Assembly (NCBI GenBank): GCA_045601525.1
Contig: JAZRZR010000090.1
Span: forward strand, 1 to 25,762
DNA: 25,762 nucleotides
From: SIG565 sp045601525
GTDB lineage: Bacteria > Bacillota > Clostridia > Oscillospirales > Acutalibacteraceae
Direction of reading: 5' to 3'
A program made the position numbers and the translations under genes. Shown here one piece after another: positions 23,900-25,762 of this stretch; position 1 is the stretch's first letter, and every line of letters begins with the position of its first letter. Under the pieces are notes generated by a model. That model was not told where the DNA came from, made no database searches, and saw only the letters and a list, made by a program, of their open reading frames with translations.

Positions 23900-24615
23900 T
23901 ACATCACCGCCCCACTCATTGTTTCAAAGGCTAATTTTGCCGCCGAAACGTCCATATTACAGCCCATTTTATAGACCTTTACTTCTCTTAGAACATTATC
24001 GATTACTGAAAGCATATTTTTAGTCGTTTCGGCATCAAGCTTTAAGGGTGTTTGTTCAAGGAACAAGGGCAAAATTTCTGCCGTTTTTATTTGCTTTATC
24101 CAATTTTCTTTTGAGCGTTCAATAAAACAAATGGCGCCAACCCTTGCACGTTTATTTGCGTTTATAAAATTCTTTCCGCTAAAGGGCGAACCATAAACAT
24201 AAATACCCTCGTCGAAGCAACGGATAATGGGTTTATCATCATTAATTATATAGGCTCTTTCTCCCAAAAGAGAAAGCCAAAGGGAAGTATGTGTAGATTT
24301 TCCTGTTCCGCTTTTTGCCGAAAACAAATATGCTTTATCATCTACGACAACGGCCGAGGAATGAAGCATAATCGCATTGAAATCTAATATTTTTCTATGA
24401 AAATTAGAGCCTGCCAATGCATACTCGCAAGCATCCTTATTTTCTTCAAATCCCGGAAGCATTCTAAGGCGGTCATAATCACTCTCGGTAACCTTTATAG
24501 AAATATCGGGCGCTAAAGACTGCTCGTCCGAAAGGTAGTTTTCGGCAAGTTTTTTTGAAAAAGAATATTCAAAATCAAGCTCCACTTTAAGTCCCGCTAT
24601 ATCGTAAAGCGCCAA
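23899..24615 (-). CDS. HPr kinase/PEP carboxykinase-like P-loop protein
   Basis: A 238-aa protein of the HprK-like superfamily. The N-terminal region (about 1-75) is divergent. LHSSAVVV (84-91) leads to the Walker A SAKSGTGKST (99-108, Lys106), then INDDKPII (124-131) supplies the acidic metal/catalytic pair, and SPFSGK follows. The C-terminal NMDVSAAKLAFETM helix is typical of this group. It lacks the N-terminal domain and full signature of true HPr kinase/phosphorylase. Related proteins phosphorylate serine in some RiPP precursors; others have no known role. The start is a TTG with a GGAGGGG SD, 20 bases after ychF. It is coupled to the downstream peptidase. A regulator of carbon metabolism is less likely. 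Confidence 0.78.
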   Translation of the reverse strand: MALYDIAGLKVELDFEYSFSKKLAENYLSDEQSLAPDISIKVTESDYDRLRMLPGFEENKDACEYALAGSNFHRKILDFNAIMLHSSAVVVDDKAYLFSAKSGTGKSTHTSLWLSLLGERAYIINDDKPIIRCFDEGIYVYGSPFSGKNFINANKRARVGAICFIERSKENWIKQIKTAEILPLFLEQTPLKLDAETTKNMLSVIDNVLREVKVYKMGCNMDVSAAKLAFETMSGAVM

Positions 24616-24635
24616 GAGTTTCCCCTCCCCTTTAT

Positions 24636-25745
24636 CTATACATTAAACAAAAACTCTACTACATCTCCATCTTGCATAACATATTCTTTGCCCTCGGTGC
24701 GAACAAGACCTTTTGCTCGGGCATTTGCCATATTGCCGCACTCCTTCAAATCATTGAATGCAATAATTTGGGCACGGATAAAGCCGCGTTCGAAATCGGT
24801 ATGTATTTTACCTGCTGCCTGAGGTGCTTTTAGACCGTTCTTTATCGTCCAGGCTCTTACCTCTTTTTCGCCTGCTGTGAGATAAGAAATAAGCCCCAAT
24901 AGAGTGTAACTTTTTTGAATCAAGCGGTCAAGACCCGAGTTTTCAAGCCCCATATCCGCCAAAAACATAAGTTTTTCTTCGCTTTCCATATCAGCAATAT
25001 CGGCCTCGATTTGTGCGCAAATGGGAAGAACCTCTGCACCCTCACTTGCGGCAAGTTCTGCCACCTGTTTAAGATATATATTTTCATCCATATTGCCGCT
25101 TGAAAAATCTTCTTCGGAAAGGTTTGCGGCGTAAATAATCGGCTTCGATGTTAAAAGGTTGATGGTTGATAAAATTTCTTGCTTTTCATCATCAAGGGCC
25201 ATGGTACGAGCTGATTTTCCGCTTTCGAGGACACCGTAAAGTTCCTTTAGGAAATCAAGCTCACCTTGTAAAGATTTATTTCCCTTTAAGTCTTTAGTTG
25301 TTTTTGCTATACGCCTTTCAACCATTTCCATATCCGAAAAAATAAGTTCAAGATTTATGGTTTCAATATCACGAAGCGGGTCAACCGAGCCCTCAACGTG
25401 AATAATATCATCGTTTTCAAAGCAACGCACAACATGAACTATTGCATCAACCTCTCGGATATTTGCCAAAAACTTATTGCCAAGGCCCTCACCCTTTGAG
25501 GCTCCCTTAACAAGACCCGCAATATCCACGAACTCTATAACCGCAGGAACTATCGGGGGAACTTTTTCACCCACTGTGTAGATATCACAAAGATAATCAA
25601 GACGGGCATCAGGCACCGATACGACACCGACATTGGGGTCAATGGTGCAAAACGGGTAGTTTGCTGACTGTGCACCCGCATTTGTTATCGCATTAAAAAG
25701 TGTTGATTTACCCACATTTGGCAAACCCACTATACCTAATTTCAA
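24636..25745 (-). CDS. ychF: Redox-regulated ATPase/GTPase YchF (OLA1 family)
   Basis: Obg-related P-loop protein that binds ribosomes and prefers ATP. The 369-aa product has GLPNVGKS (7-14, G1), DIAGLVKGASKGEGLGNKFL (G3 and switch II), and NLSEED where other family GTPases have NKxD, the change linked to ATP use. The helical/coiled-coil middle and the C-terminal TGS domain end in DGDVVEFLFNV. I choose the TTG at 25745, which gives the conserved MKLGIVGLPNVGKS start and has AAGAGGTG 6-8 bases upstream. The in-frame GTG at 25754 lies inside that SD. Only 17 bases upstream remain in the window, so its promoter is not visible. Confidence 0.95.
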   Translation of the reverse strand: MKLGIVGLPNVGKSTLFNAITNAGAQSANYPFCTIDPNVGVVSVPDARLDYLCDIYTVGEKVPPIVPAVIEFVDIAGLVKGASKGEGLGNKFLANIREVDAIVHVVRCFENDDIIHVEGSVDPLRDIETINLELIFSDMEMVERRIAKTTKDLKGNKSLQGELDFLKELYGVLESGKSARTMALDDEKQEILSTINLLTSKPIIYAANLSEEDFSSGNMDENIYLKQVAELAASEGAEVLPICAQIEADIADMESEEKLMFLADMGLENSGLDRLIQKSYTLLGLISYLTAGEKEVRAWTIKNGLKAPQAAGKIHTDFERGFIRAQIIAFNDLKECGNMANARAKGLVRTEGKEYVMQDGDVVEFLFNV

Positions 25746-25762
25746 AGAAATCACCTCTTGTA

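Noticed and set aside
25743..25754. GTG start for ychF, with similar GTG starts for rqcP (6100) and the zinc-ribbon gene (8376)
   Set aside because: In each case the GTG is part of an AGGTG-type SD, and the next in-frame TTG or ATG sits at correct spacing and gives the family-like N-terminus.
1..25762. CRISPR array, tRNA, rRNA, riboswitch, transposase or phage genes
   Set aside because: Read for regularly spaced repeats, tRNA-like cloverleafs, and transposase or integrase motifs; none seen. No gap is long enough for a typical large riboswitch except 22117-22292, which is AT-rich without a conserved core.

Overview
The window looks like a chromosomal segment of a low-to-moderate GC, endospore-forming member of the Clostridia. 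An Oscillospirales/Ruminococcaceae-type genome is my best guess, but this is inference from gene content and not a taxonomic assignment. The evidence is the sporulation pair yabP/yabQ in a divIC neighbourhood, a RelA-type bifunctional Rel, HemZ, ThyX in place of ThyA, purine-rich Shine-Dalgarno (SD) sites and frequent TTG starts. Twenty-eight of the 29 genes lie on the minus strand. The exception is a divergent PRPP-synthetase-like gene on the plus strand. Coding density is high, no intergenic gap exceeds about 180 bases, and I see no tRNA, rRNA, CRISPR array, insertion sequence or prophage.

Layout, following minus-strand transcription from high to low coordinates. (1) 25745-23447: ychF, an HPr-kinase-like P-loop protein and a small S24/S26-type peptidase, ending at a bidirectional terminator shared with the plus-strand prs-like gene (22293-23423). 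(2) 22116-17757: a clear sigma-A promoter drives thyX, a thymidylate-kinase-family gene, a DJ-1/PfpI gene, mltG and a peptidase-U32 (TrhP-like) gene, ending in a 16-bp hairpin terminator. (3) 17706-16105: a short class B penicillin-binding protein whose start codon abuts that terminator. (4) 16026-7293: another good promoter, then recJ, rel, dtd, a metallo-beta-lactamase-fold hydrolase, hemZ, a uridine-kinase-like gene, a zinc-ribbon protein and an MTA/SAH nucleosidase-like gene, many overlapping or nearly touching. (5) 7189-4260: mazG, hup, rqcP(yabO), yabP, yabQ, divIC, yabR. This matches the classical Bacillus yab-divIC order with an HU gene inserted, and it ends at a terminator. (6) 4197-129: an RlmL/YpsC-like rRNA methyltransferase, a YegS/DagK-like lipid kinase, groES and groEL, ending at a terminator.

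Functionally this is mostly housekeeping: thymidylate supply, stringent response, DNA repair, D-aminoacyl-tRNA proofreading, ribosome quality control, cell-wall synthesis and septation, sporulation and protein folding. I do not see a convincing new defence or mobile system. The least-explained items are the translationally coupled HPr-kinase-like/S24-S26 peptidase pair, the divergent PRPP-synthetase homologue, the terminator placed directly against the PBP start codon, and several departures from family consensus motifs (lipid kinase GGEGT, PBP KTA, thymidylate kinase GRY).
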